From: Anabaena sphaerica FACHB-251
GTDB lineage: Bacteria; Cyanobacteriota; Cyanobacteriia; Cyanobacteriales; Nostocaceae
Direction of reading: 5' to 3'
NCBI RefSeq assembly: GCF_014696825.1
Contig: NZ_JACJQU010000004.1
Span: 186,001 to 250,000 of the forward strand
DNA: 64,000 nucleotides
Shown: positions 1-7,601 of the stretch, in pieces
Numbering within the stretch: position 1 is the first letter of the stretch
How the letters are laid out: every line of letters begins with the position of its first letter
Made by a program: the position numbers and the translations under genes
The notes under the pieces: model-generated
Databases searched by the model: none
Told to the model about the DNA's origin: nothing
What the model saw: only the letters and a program-made list of their open reading frames with translations

Positions 1-14
1 TGACAAATGACCAA

Positions 15-575
15 TTACCCATTACCCAAAATAGCAGTATTAATAGTCCAAGCATCTACCAATAACAGTAACAGAGTACAACAAAATAAAATCACATACA
101 TCCAAGGTTGGGCTAAAGGACGGACATCTGTAGTATCAATACCTGTTTTTGCTTGCACAATATTTACCAACCTATTAAAACCAGCTACACGCATGGGTAG
201 TAAATAGGCTTTTCCGTCTTGACTGAGAAAATAATAAACTAAACCGCCTTGACCAGTGGTGCGGGGTTTTAAGCTTTTAACATCTGACCAAGATAAAGAC
301 CAACCTTTGCGAAAAAAGCGCGGAACCCAAACTGGGTAAGTAACTTTAATTCCCTGGTCATCTATCATCACTCTTTCCGTCAACACCGCATATAATCCCA
401 CAAAACCGATGCTAATCCCTGCCCATAATAATTCTGGTGGTGTAGGTGCTTTGGTAACTTCCGCCAAAAAGGGTAAGGGGACTGTCAAGGCTACATATAG
501 AGTTAACAGAGTAATTCTAATCAAGGGAGACAAGCGGAAAACAGAAGTTGAGGTATCGTTTGAGTTTGCTGTCAC
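15..575 (-). CDS. Conserved cyanobacterial membrane protein, function unknown
   Basis: About 186 residues with two hydrophobic hairpins: one pair of membrane segments near the N-terminus (the LTLYVALTVPLPF and LLWAGISIGFVGLYAV stretches) and one C-terminal segment rich in Leu/Val. Between them is a soluble stretch with SWSDVKSLKPRTTGQGGLVY, resembling PH-like regions of small bacterial membrane proteins. The frame stays open to position 647, but the upstream part is encoded by an ATCCAAA-type tandem repeat (614-645), so I take the GTG at 575 as the start. Family not recognised by name. It reads away from the SbnA-like gene. Confidence 0.6.
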   Translation of the reverse strand: MTANSNDTSTSVFRLSPLIRITLLTLYVALTVPLPFLAEVTKAPTPPELLWAGISIGFVGLYAVLTERVMIDDQGIKVTYPVWVPRFFRKGWSLSWSDVKSLKPRTTGQGGLVYYFLSQDGKAYLLPMRVAGFNRLVNIVQAKTGIDTTDVRPLAQPWMYVILFCCTLLLLLVDAWTINTAILGNG

Positions 576-599
576 GGCTCGATTTTCATGCTTTTTCTT

Positions 600-660
600 T
601 CTTATTCTAAACAAAAACAATCCAAAATCCAAAATCCAAAATTGCATTACCCATTACCTA
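600..660. repeat. Short tandem repeat spacer (ATCCAAA units)
   Basis: Three consecutive ATCCAAA-type units followed by CATTACCCATTACC. This kind of low-complexity spacer is typical of Nostocales intergenic DNA. Similar stretches occur at 1-40, 5880-5910, 18060-18105, 28380-28500, 28850-28925 and 42975-43085. Confidence 0.6.
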
Positions 661-726
661 TCTATTTCATCTTGATTTCATTTTGAGTTGGCATCTTGAG
701 AGTTGAAAAGTATTGAGCTAATAAAA

Positions 727-1812
727 ATGCTTATTTACTCTCCAGAACCAAGCTTTAGAAGCAGCTTACCAACATCACCGCTATATGCAACGGTGACAGA
801 AGCATTAGGTAAAGTTCCCATTGTCCGGTTAAATCAAATTCACCCAAGCTGTCAACATCATCATCTCTATTTGAAACTAGAATCTTGTAATCCCGGTGGT
901 AGTATTAAAGAAAAAAATGCAGCTTATCTTGTGGCTGAAGCCGAAAAACAAGGTTTATTGCTGCCAGGAGGTACAATTGTTGAATCTAGTTCTGGTAATT
1001 TTGGCATTGGGTTAGCAATTGTCGGTGCAACTAAGGGTTACAGGGTGATAATTGTCATTGATGCTAAAACCCCTGTCACCATGCGAAGAATGCTCACTGC
1101 TTATGGTGCAGAACTCGTCGAAGTTCCTTTGAGTGCTGCTGATGCTCAAGGTTCGATGCAGGTAGCAAGAATGGCAAAAGCTCAGGAATTAGCTGCAAAT
1201 ATTGCTGGTGCTTGGTATCCTTGTCAACATAAAAATCCTAGTAATACTGATGCCCATGCAATCTGGACTGCGCGGGAAATTGAAGCAGCTTTTGGTGGTG
1301 CGCCGGATGCTATAGTTATTGGAGTTAGCACAGCCGGACAATTAGGCGGTATCAGTCGCTACTTTAAAAAGTATTATCCCCAAACTAGAATTATTGGCGT
1401 AGATGTAGCAGGATCAGCGATTTTTGGTACACCCAGACACCCCTATAAGATGACTGGACTGGGTTTATCCTTCGTTCCCCCCAATTTTGATCCGCAAGTG
1501 TTAGACGCTGCTTATAGCGTTGATGATGCTTTGGCGTTTTCAGTTTGTCATGCTATGGCTAAACAAGAAGGAATGCTTTTAGGTGCTTCCACTGGTGCAA
1601 TTGTGGCCGCAGCTTTAGCGGATGCCCAAAGATTTACTAAAACCCAAACTATGTTACTACTTAATCCTGACCGGGGCGATCGCTATTTAGAAACAGTTTA
1701 CAATGTCGATTGGTTAAAAGAACAAAATATCAACATCCTGCAAAATTCACATCTCACCGAAGCAATTGCTAACCTGCTACCTGTACCCTTGGATATCGTC
1801 GGTAGGAGTTAA
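727..1812 (+). CDS. PLP-dependent beta-replacement enzyme, SbnA/cysteine synthase family
   Basis: Fold-type II PLP enzyme of the cysteine synthase/cystathionine beta-synthase group, about 361 residues. The PLP lysine lies in NPGGSIKEKNA near residue 61 and the phosphate/substrate loop in ESSSGNFGIGLA. The extra length over CysK and the STAGQLGGISRYFK and C-terminal LNPDRGDRYLETVYN segments resemble SbnA, which condenses O-phosphoserine with glutamate on the way to 2,3-diaminopropionate. An in-frame TTG at 703 would add eight residues; ATG 727 is preferred. The exporter gene follows after two bases, so the two form an operon. No SbnB-type dehydrogenase lies nearby, so the product is uncertain; a general cysteine synthase is the alternative. 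Confidence 0.8.
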   Translation: MLIYSPEPSFRSSLPTSPLYATVTEALGKVPIVRLNQIHPSCQHHHLYLKLESCNPGGSIKEKNAAYLVAEAEKQGLLLPGGTIVESSSGNFGIGLAIVGATKGYRVIIVIDAKTPVTMRRMLTAYGAELVEVPLSAADAQGSMQVARMAKAQELAANIAGAWYPCQHKNPSNTDAHAIWTAREIEAAFGGAPDAIVIGVSTAGQLGGISRYFKKYYPQTRIIGVDVAGSAIFGTPRHPYKMTGLGLSFVPPNFDPQVLDAAYSVDDALAFSVCHAMAKQEGMLLGASTGAIVAAALADAQRFTKTQTMLLLNPDRGDRYLETVYNVDWLKEQNINILQNSHLTEAIANLLPVPLDIVGRS

Positions 1813-1814
1813 GA

Positions 1815-3116
1815 GTGAAACTGCAAGAACCACAATCTCAACCTGTTAGTTTAGGGACTTTATGGCGGGAGTTTCTGCCTTTATCCCTCAGTGATGTGAC
1901 TATGGCCTGTGGTGATCCGATGATGACCACGACATTAGCTCATCTTCCTGATGCTCAAATTAACCTTGCGGCTGTAGGTATTGCCAAATCTTTGGCGATA
2001 TTTTTTGAAAGTCCGATTATTATGATTCTGCACGCTGCTAATGCTTTGGCTGGTTCTCAAGATTCACGCAAAGCATTGTGGCGGTTTACATTATTAGTAG
2101 GTGGTGGACTGACTTTTTTGTTAAGTTTGTTGGGACTACCGATCATTTTTAATTTTGTGGGTGTGAGTCTGTTGGGTATACCCTCAGCCATGTTAGTTAC
2201 AGTTAGTCAAGTATTATTACTAATGGGTGGTTGGCCGTTTGCGATCGCATGGCGGCGTTATTTTCAAGGATTATTAATTTATCATGGTCAGTCTCGCGCT
2301 GTTGCCAAAGCTAGTATTTTCAGGTTATTCACCTTAGCAATAGTCCTCACCGCCGGATTTTTATTACAAATATCTGGGGGTATACTTGCTGGATTTGCCC
2401 TTATAAGTGGGGTGATAGTGGAAGCCATCGCTGTAACAATTTTTGCTCATCGTAGTGGGGCAACTTTACCACCACAAATAGAACAACCTAATTTACCCCG
2501 CAATTTAGCACAGGTGTGGAAATTCTATTTACCCTTAGCTAATTCTATGATGGTTGTTTGGGGCGGAAGGGCGATATTAATTAGCATTCTTGCTCGTGCT
2601 GAAGATGCGACAATTGCTATTGCTGCTTGGTCTGCGGCTTGGGGGTTAGTTCTGGTAATTGCCAATTCTACCCGCATGGTACAGCAAATGGTGATTAAAT
2701 ATCGTCATCAAGTGAGCGATCGCCAACTATTGACTTTTGCTATCAGTGTTGGTGGTGCTTGTTCTAGCTTACTATTATTGATGAGTTTAACACCAATAGG
2801 CGATCGCATTGTTCAAAGTTTTATCGGTAATGATCTCACCCTCGCTAAAAGCATTAAACCAGTTCTTTTAATCTGTACAATTGTGCCATTATTTGTGGCT
2901 TTACAAAATGCAACTCAGGGTTTTTTGGTGAGTGAAAATCGTACAGGTCATGTAAATTTATCTACATGGTTAGGAACAGGAACTTTATTAATAATCGCCA
3001 CTTATGCAATTAACAAAGGCATGAATGGGGCAATAGCCGCCGCTATTGCCATGATTACATCTATGTTAGTGGAAGTTACCTGTTTACGTTGGAAACGAGT
3101 GGCAAAATCAGCGTAA
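1815..3116 (+). CDS. MOP-superfamily exporter (MATE/ANK-like)
   Basis: A 433-residue polytopic membrane protein with about 12 predicted helices in two related halves (approximately residues 10-210 and 225-430), as in the multidrug/oligosaccharidyl-lipid/polysaccharide exporter superfamily. The first half holds an acidic SDVTMACGDPMMTT segment and the stretch FFESPIIMILHAANAL, which recalls ANK-like members. The start is GTG at 1815, two bases after the stop of the PLP enzyme, implying translational coupling and a role in exporting the product of that enzyme. The substrate cannot be read from sequence. Confidence 0.7.
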   Translation: MKLQEPQSQPVSLGTLWREFLPLSLSDVTMACGDPMMTTTLAHLPDAQINLAAVGIAKSLAIFFESPIIMILHAANALAGSQDSRKALWRFTLLVGGGLTFLLSLLGLPIIFNFVGVSLLGIPSAMLVTVSQVLLLMGGWPFAIAWRRYFQGLLIYHGQSRAVAKASIFRLFTLAIVLTAGFLLQISGGILAGFALISGVIVEAIAVTIFAHRSGATLPPQIEQPNLPRNLAQVWKFYLPLANSMMVVWGGRAILISILARAEDATIAIAAWSAAWGLVLVIANSTRMVQQMVIKYRHQVSDRQLLTFAISVGGACSSLLLLMSLTPIGDRIVQSFIGNDLTLAKSIKPVLLICTIVPLFVALQNATQGFLVSENRTGHVNLSTWLGTGTLLIIATYAINKGMNGAIAAAIAMITSMLVEVTCLRWKRVAKSA

Positions 3117-3277
3117 ACTAGCCTGAGTATGGCTTGGTTGGTAAAATTATCCAATTTTTTAGGATTGGGGACAAATCAACTCATAATAATGCCTCCTGTC
3201 CCGCTAGGAATACATAATTCATAATTGAAAAACTCCTGCCTCTTACCTCTTGCTTTTTGCCACTGACAAGTGACAAC

Positions 3278-3739
3278 CTATGGTAAATACTTTTGCACCA
3301 CAGTCCAACCAGTTAGAGATACCCAAGCAAAACCGACAAATAAAACAATATTCAAACTAATGTGTAAAGGTCTAGCCCAAGGTTTTCCCAGACTAATTTG
3401 AGTTGCACTGAAAGCGGACACTAAAACCAAAGCTACCACTATCAAGCCAGCGACTAGATGTGAAGAGTGACCTAAAGAACCAAAATGTCCTAAAGTGCCA
3501 ACAATGCCAACGGCCAGAAGTAGCAGCACTAAACTAACCATCGTGATGCCGATTGTATAATGAAATGTTTTTACTATATTATTGACCCTTGGTAATAGAA
3601 CACCTATGGGAGAACGTCCTGTGTTTCTTACTTGCCACAGCCAGAAACCTGTCATACCTAAGAAAGCATAAGCTAAGATTGACAACCCCATAGACCATGC
3701 GGCTATTTTCCACAACCATAAGAAAGAAGGTAGATGCAT
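3278..3739 (-). CDS. DUF4079 family membrane protein
   Basis: A 153-residue protein with four predicted membrane helices (about residues 8-35, 60-80, 93-113, 126-146). His60, His94 and His126 lie at or near helix ends, spaced 32-34 residues, a pattern that could suit a b-type heme anchor (inference only). It starts four bases after the stop of the upstream PAS/GAF/GGDEF gene on the same strand, so it is probably co-transcribed with it. The family is widespread in cyanobacteria and uncharacterised. Confidence 0.7.
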   Translation of the reverse strand: MHLPSFLWLWKIAAWSMGLSILAYAFLGMTGFWLWQVRNTGRSPIGVLLPRVNNIVKTFHYTIGITMVSLVLLLLAVGIVGTLGHFGSLGHSSHLVAGLIVVALVLVSAFSATQISLGKPWARPLHISLNIVLFVGFAWVSLTGWTVVQKYLP

Positions 3740-3743
3740 AAGT

Positions 3744-5861
3744 TCAGTTATTAATGAAAGTTATAGACTGATTGCGTCCCTGTTTTTTAGCACGGTACAA
3801 CGCTTGATCAGCTTGCTCGATGAGGGCGACTACTGATAGTTCAGAAGTAGGTATCATGGTGGAGATGCCAAGACTAATAGTAACAATATTGCTGACTTCA
3901 GAGGCTTGATGAGGAATGGCTAATGATTGAATAGCAGCGTGAATGTTTTGTGCAACTGCGATCGCCCCTTCAACATCAGTATTAGGTAAAATAACCACAA
4001 ATTCTTCTCCACCGTAGCGAGCTACTAAATCTGCTGGACGACACACCACCTGTTGCGCGGCCTGAGACAGTTTGGTGAGGCACTCATCCCCCAATTGATG
4101 ACCGTAATGATCGTTATAGCGTTTAAAATAATCAACATCAAATAATAGCAAAGATAAAGGTTGCTGTTCCCGATATAGCCGCAGCCATTCTTGCTCTAAA
4201 CGATGATTAAAGCAGCGACGATTGGCAATCTGAGTTAACCCGTCAGTATTTACTAGCTTTTCTAACAGACGAGTAGCAGCAGCCAATTCTTCATTGGTCT
4301 CTCTCAGTTTAGCTTCTGCCTGTTTCCGCTCTACCAATTCTTTCTGCAACTTCTCAAAAAGATCAGCTTGTTGAATAGCGATCGCTAATTGGTTAGCGAT
4401 CTGTTGTACAAAATCAATCTCAAACTCTTGCCAGTAACGAGGTGCAGAACATTGATGGACACATAGTAAGCCCCATAAATCTCCAAGTTTGAGCAATGGT
4501 GCAACTAAATTAGCCCGAATCTGAAATTGCACCAGGATATCGCGGTGACATTTTTGCAACCCAGCCTGATAGATATCTGCTATAGCCTGGATTCTACCTT
4601 GCTGATAAAAGGTGACGTATTTTTCGGCAAAACAATGATCTTGAATGATAGTACCCATGGCCGAGTCAAATCCAGTCCCTACAGTTTCAGCAATAAATTC
4701 ACCCATGTGAAAATTAGAGTCGGGATGGAACTTAAAAATACCAACGCGTTCAGCTTTAAGGCATTGACAGATACCCACAGAAGCAATATCAAAAATGTCA
4801 TCTAAATCAAGAGATTGATGAATCCGTTGGGTAATTTTTCGCAGCAGAATTTCTCGATCTGCTTGTTGGCGAATAATTTGCTCGGCGCGTTGGCGTTCTC
4901 TAAGTTCAAGTTGAAGTTGCGAGTATAAATTAGATTGTTGAATAGCAATAGAAAGTTGGTTAGATAGACGTTGCAATAAATCAATTTCCCAATCTTCCCA
5001 ATTACGAAAGCGATCGCATTGCTGTAAACAAATCGCTCCATTAGGCTTTCCCTGATAGGAAGTACGCACAGCCAGCATAGATTTCAAACCAATTTTCTCA
5101 CAGAGTGGAGCCACAGCTTTTAAAAGTGGATCAGCAAATACGTCAGGAGATGCCAGCACCTGATCTTCAGCCATCATCTTTTCTGCATGGGCATTACCAA
5201 TAACGGGAATTTCCCATTTCATTAAAGATGTTTGTTCAGAAGATAGGTATTCAGCAACAATAGTTAGCCCAGGTGTAGGCATATCAGTGTAAGAATGAAT
5301 CAAACAGCGATCAACTTGAAAGAGTAAACCAATTTGGTAAGCTGCGGTATCAAAAATTTCTTGACTATTGAGACTTTGGCGAATGTTGTGAGTAATTTGC
5401 TTTAGGAATAACGTCCTTTCGTACTGTTGTCGCAGAGCTAATTCCGCTTCCTGTTGAGCGCGGATGGCTGCCTCTGCTGCTTTCTTGGCCTTGAGAATTT
5501 CATCTTCATACTGGATACGTTGATGGATGGGGATAAAGATGCAGTCATTGACAAAGCTACCTGCGCTCTCTCGACGCACGGCATTAACAAGCACAGGTAT
5601 ATTAATTCCCTGTTTTGATTTTAAGGAGAAATATATCTCCTCTACCTTCCCGTGCATCTTCAACATTGGGAAGAAATGAGTTTGATAAAAAATACGACTG
5701 GCAATCGGTAAAATTGATTCTATTTTCCTGCCCCATAATTCATCGGGTTCGTACCCAAGTAATGCCAGTAGTGTGGCATTGACGATCACCACAGTGCCAT
5801 CGTCAATAAATGAGAGGAAGCCACAGGGCGCATTGTTAAGTAGCGCGTCTATCTTAGGCAT
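3744..5861 (-). CDS. PAS-GAF-GAF(DXCF cyanobacteriochrome-like)-GGDEF diguanylate cyclase
   Basis: A soluble 705-residue sensor: PAS (about 5-110), coiled coil (115-150), GAF1 (160-310), coiled coil, GAF2 (345-500), coiled coil, GGDEF (535-700). The cyclase motif is GGEEF at 617-621 with an intact RxxD inhibitory site (R608-D611), so c-di-GMP synthesis with product feedback is expected. GAF2 has an Asp-His-Cys-Phe motif (408-411) and a Cys438-His439 pair; the two cysteines are 28 residues apart, the same spacing as Cys494/Cys522 of the DXCF photoreceptor TePixJ. GAF1 has no such pair. This suggests a light-regulated cyclase; chromophore binding is inferred. The GGDEF domain is closely similar to that of the gene at 7602. 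Confidence 0.85.
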   Translation of the reverse strand: MPKIDALLNNAPCGFLSFIDDGTVVIVNATLLALLGYEPDELWGRKIESILPIASRIFYQTHFFPMLKMHGKVEEIYFSLKSKQGINIPVLVNAVRRESAGSFVNDCIFIPIHQRIQYEDEILKAKKAAEAAIRAQQEAELALRQQYERTLFLKQITHNIRQSLNSQEIFDTAAYQIGLLFQVDRCLIHSYTDMPTPGLTIVAEYLSSEQTSLMKWEIPVIGNAHAEKMMAEDQVLASPDVFADPLLKAVAPLCEKIGLKSMLAVRTSYQGKPNGAICLQQCDRFRNWEDWEIDLLQRLSNQLSIAIQQSNLYSQLQLELRERQRAEQIIRQQADREILLRKITQRIHQSLDLDDIFDIASVGICQCLKAERVGIFKFHPDSNFHMGEFIAETVGTGFDSAMGTIIQDHCFAEKYVTFYQQGRIQAIADIYQAGLQKCHRDILVQFQIRANLVAPLLKLGDLWGLLCVHQCSAPRYWQEFEIDFVQQIANQLAIAIQQADLFEKLQKELVERKQAEAKLRETNEELAAATRLLEKLVNTDGLTQIANRRCFNHRLEQEWLRLYREQQPLSLLLFDVDYFKRYNDHYGHQLGDECLTKLSQAAQQVVCRPADLVARYGGEEFVVILPNTDVEGAIAVAQNIHAAIQSLAIPHQASEVSNIVTISLGISTMIPTSELSVVALIEQADQALYRAKKQGRNQSITFINN

Positions 5862-5879
5862 TAAACGTTAATAGATCAT

Positions 5880-5912
5880 AATTAATTCGTAATTCGTAAT
5901 TCGTAATTTATT
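5880..5912. repeat. TAATTCG tandem repeat
   Basis: Repeated TAATTCG units in the spacer between the diguanylate cyclase gene and the kinase remnant. A similar run is at 59776-59800. Typical Nostocales spacer sequence. Confidence 0.6.
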
Positions 5913-5918
5913 TTCCTC

Positions 5919-6665
5919 CTAAAAGATGTTAGATGCTGTCACCAATTGTTTCATTCTGACTGGTTTTGCTATATATTCAATAGCACCTGCGGCTAGACAT
6001 TTTTTCTGATCTCCTAATCCTAATATGGCTAGTGCAGTCAGTGCGACAATTGGTACTTGGTCTAATTGGGGATTGGTACGTAATTTTTGGATCGCTTCTA
6101 GTCCATCCATATCTGGCATGGCGATATCCATGAGAATCAAATTGGGAATTTGGGCATTGGTAAGGGCGATCTCGCTTCTAGTCCATTTGTTGTCAAAATC
6201 ATCCAATACCCGCGAGCAATGAGATATTCAGAGAATGTATCAAGATTGGCTAGATTATCCTCTGCTAATAAAATAACTGGTTGTGGGGCTGGAATATTAG
6301 CAGGATTAGGGGCTTCCAAGAAATAAATGATCCCGATTAACGTATCGCTAAAGCGAAAGCTCCGCTAAGGCGTAGCGTGCGCGCAGCGTAACCGCAGAAG
6401 CGTAGAGAAGCCAGTGCGTTGGGGAGACAGCGCCGTGGGCGGGTTCCCCGACTTGTAGCAACTGGCGCGACACAGAGAAATAAGGGTTTGAAAGATTTTT
6501 CGCGTTAGGTCGTTGAGTGTTTTTTATTTGGAAGTCCCTTAGCAACAACTCTACTAATTCAGGTTTATTTGGTTGAGCATGGACTAAGCTAGTCAAAACA
6601 TGAAAGGGTAGAGTAACTGTAAATTTGCTACCTTGCCCAACTCGTCTATTTGGTAACTCATGTTG
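5919..6665 (-). pseudogene. Remnant of a hybrid sensor histidine kinase: kinase C-terminus plus frameshifted receiver domain
   Basis: Reading down the minus strand, 6597-6659 encodes GQGSKFTVTLPFHV, the end of a HATPase domain, followed by a linker. The linker runs into a repeat-derived tail (6346-6480). Then 6319-6175 encodes the start of a receiver domain ([19 protein letters not shown]) and 6170-5919 its rest ([20 protein letters not shown], phospho-acceptor Asp; IAKPV, conserved Lys). The two receiver halves are in different frames. The break lies at GCGATCTCGC (6166-6175), a HIP1 site carrying an extra two bases; removing them restores an unbroken receiver. The body of the kinase is missing, the hydrolase gene beginning just upstream, so the gene is dead. 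Confidence 0.85.
6346..6480. repeat. Cyanobacterial interspersed GC-rich repeat inserted in the kinase remnant
   Basis: A GC-rich patch made of GCTAAAGCG, GCGTAGCG, GCGCGCAGCG, GAAGCCAGTGCG and GGGTTCCCCGAC units, very unlike the surrounding AT-rich DNA. The same word set recurs at 44855-44925 and, in short form, at 10665-10702 and 61636-61660. It is a widespread Nostocales interspersed repeat and here extends the kinase remnant with a nonsense tail. Confidence 0.65.
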
Positions 6666-6675
6666 GCAATGGCAA

Positions 6676-7494
6676 TCAGTTAATATCCGCCGCTGTCAGA
6701 TATTCCTTAATTAGATCAATAGTTTCTCCTGGATGGCTCATGTGTGGGCAATGTCCGGTAGCCTTCATAAGTTTTAGCGTACTCCCAGACAAATGGCGAT
6801 GCAGATAATGTCCCACTTCTGTGGGGGCGATCGAATCCTCTGTACATTGTAAAATCAGAGAAGGTACTGTCACCTTGGGTAAATCACTACGGTTATCAGA
6901 AAAAAAAGTAGTTTTAGCGAATACACTGGCAAGCACGGGATCAGTTGAACAAAAACTAGCCTCAAGCTCTTGAGTTAGTTCTGGTTGATCCTCATTCTTC
7001 ATGATCACAGGAGCCAAAAAGCTTGCCCAACCAATGTAATTTTTATCCATGATATCCAACAGATCCTCAATGTCTTGGCGCTCAAACCCTCCCACATAAT
7101 CAGGTGGATCATTAATGTAGCAGGGTGAAGGACTGACAAGAATGAGGCGGTCAAACAGATGAGGCGCTTGGATAGAGGAGAGAATACCTATTACACTACT
7201 GACAGAATGCCCGACAAAAAACACGTCCGTCAACTCTAATGCTGTACAGATATCGAGGATATCCTGGGCATAACCTTTAAGGTTGCTGTAGCGTTCAGCA
7301 CTATAGGCACTAAGATCAGACTTCCCTGAGCCTACATAGTCGAATAAAACAATTTTGTAGTCCTTCTCGAAAGCCGGCGTTACAAAACGCCACATATTCT
7401 GATCGCATCCAAATCCATGTGCGAACAATATGGGCTGTGTACCTTGTCCGAAAACGGTGACATTGTTCCGTAGGAGAATGTTATGAGTCATCAT
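6676..7494 (-). CDS. RsbQ/KAI2/D14-type alpha/beta hydrolase
   Basis: A 272-residue single-domain alpha/beta hydrolase without signal peptide. The nucleophile elbow is GHSVSS with Ser97; Asp220 (in CTEDSIAP) and His248 (in GHCPHMSHP) complete the triad. The HGFGCDQNMW, GHSVS and GHCPHMS signatures and the spacing match the RsbQ family of Bacillus, related to the plant karrikin and strigolactone receptors KAI2 and D14. RsbQ feeds a small-molecule signal to a PAS protein (RsbP), and here the gene sits between PAS-containing diguanylate cyclases and a dead kinase on the same strand. I infer it supplies or senses a ligand for one of these sensors. A general esterase is the alternative. Confidence 0.8.
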   Translation of the reverse strand: MMTHNILLRNNVTVFGQGTQPILFAHGFGCDQNMWRFVTPAFEKDYKIVLFDYVGSGKSDLSAYSAERYSNLKGYAQDILDICTALELTDVFFVGHSVSSVIGILSSIQAPHLFDRLILVSPSPCYINDPPDYVGGFERQDIEDLLDIMDKNYIGWASFLAPVIMKNEDQPELTQELEASFCSTDPVLASVFAKTTFFSDNRSDLPKVTVPSLILQCTEDSIAPTEVGHYLHRHLSGSTLKLMKATGHCPHMSHPGETIDLIKEYLTAADIN

Positions 7495-7601
7495 AAAAAC
7501 ACGAATCTTGATGTTGATTATAGGGATTTTTTCGCTTTTATAGCAAGTTACAAGGGATACACTGGGGAGAATAATATATTACTTTCTGCCTTCTGCCTCC
7601 T

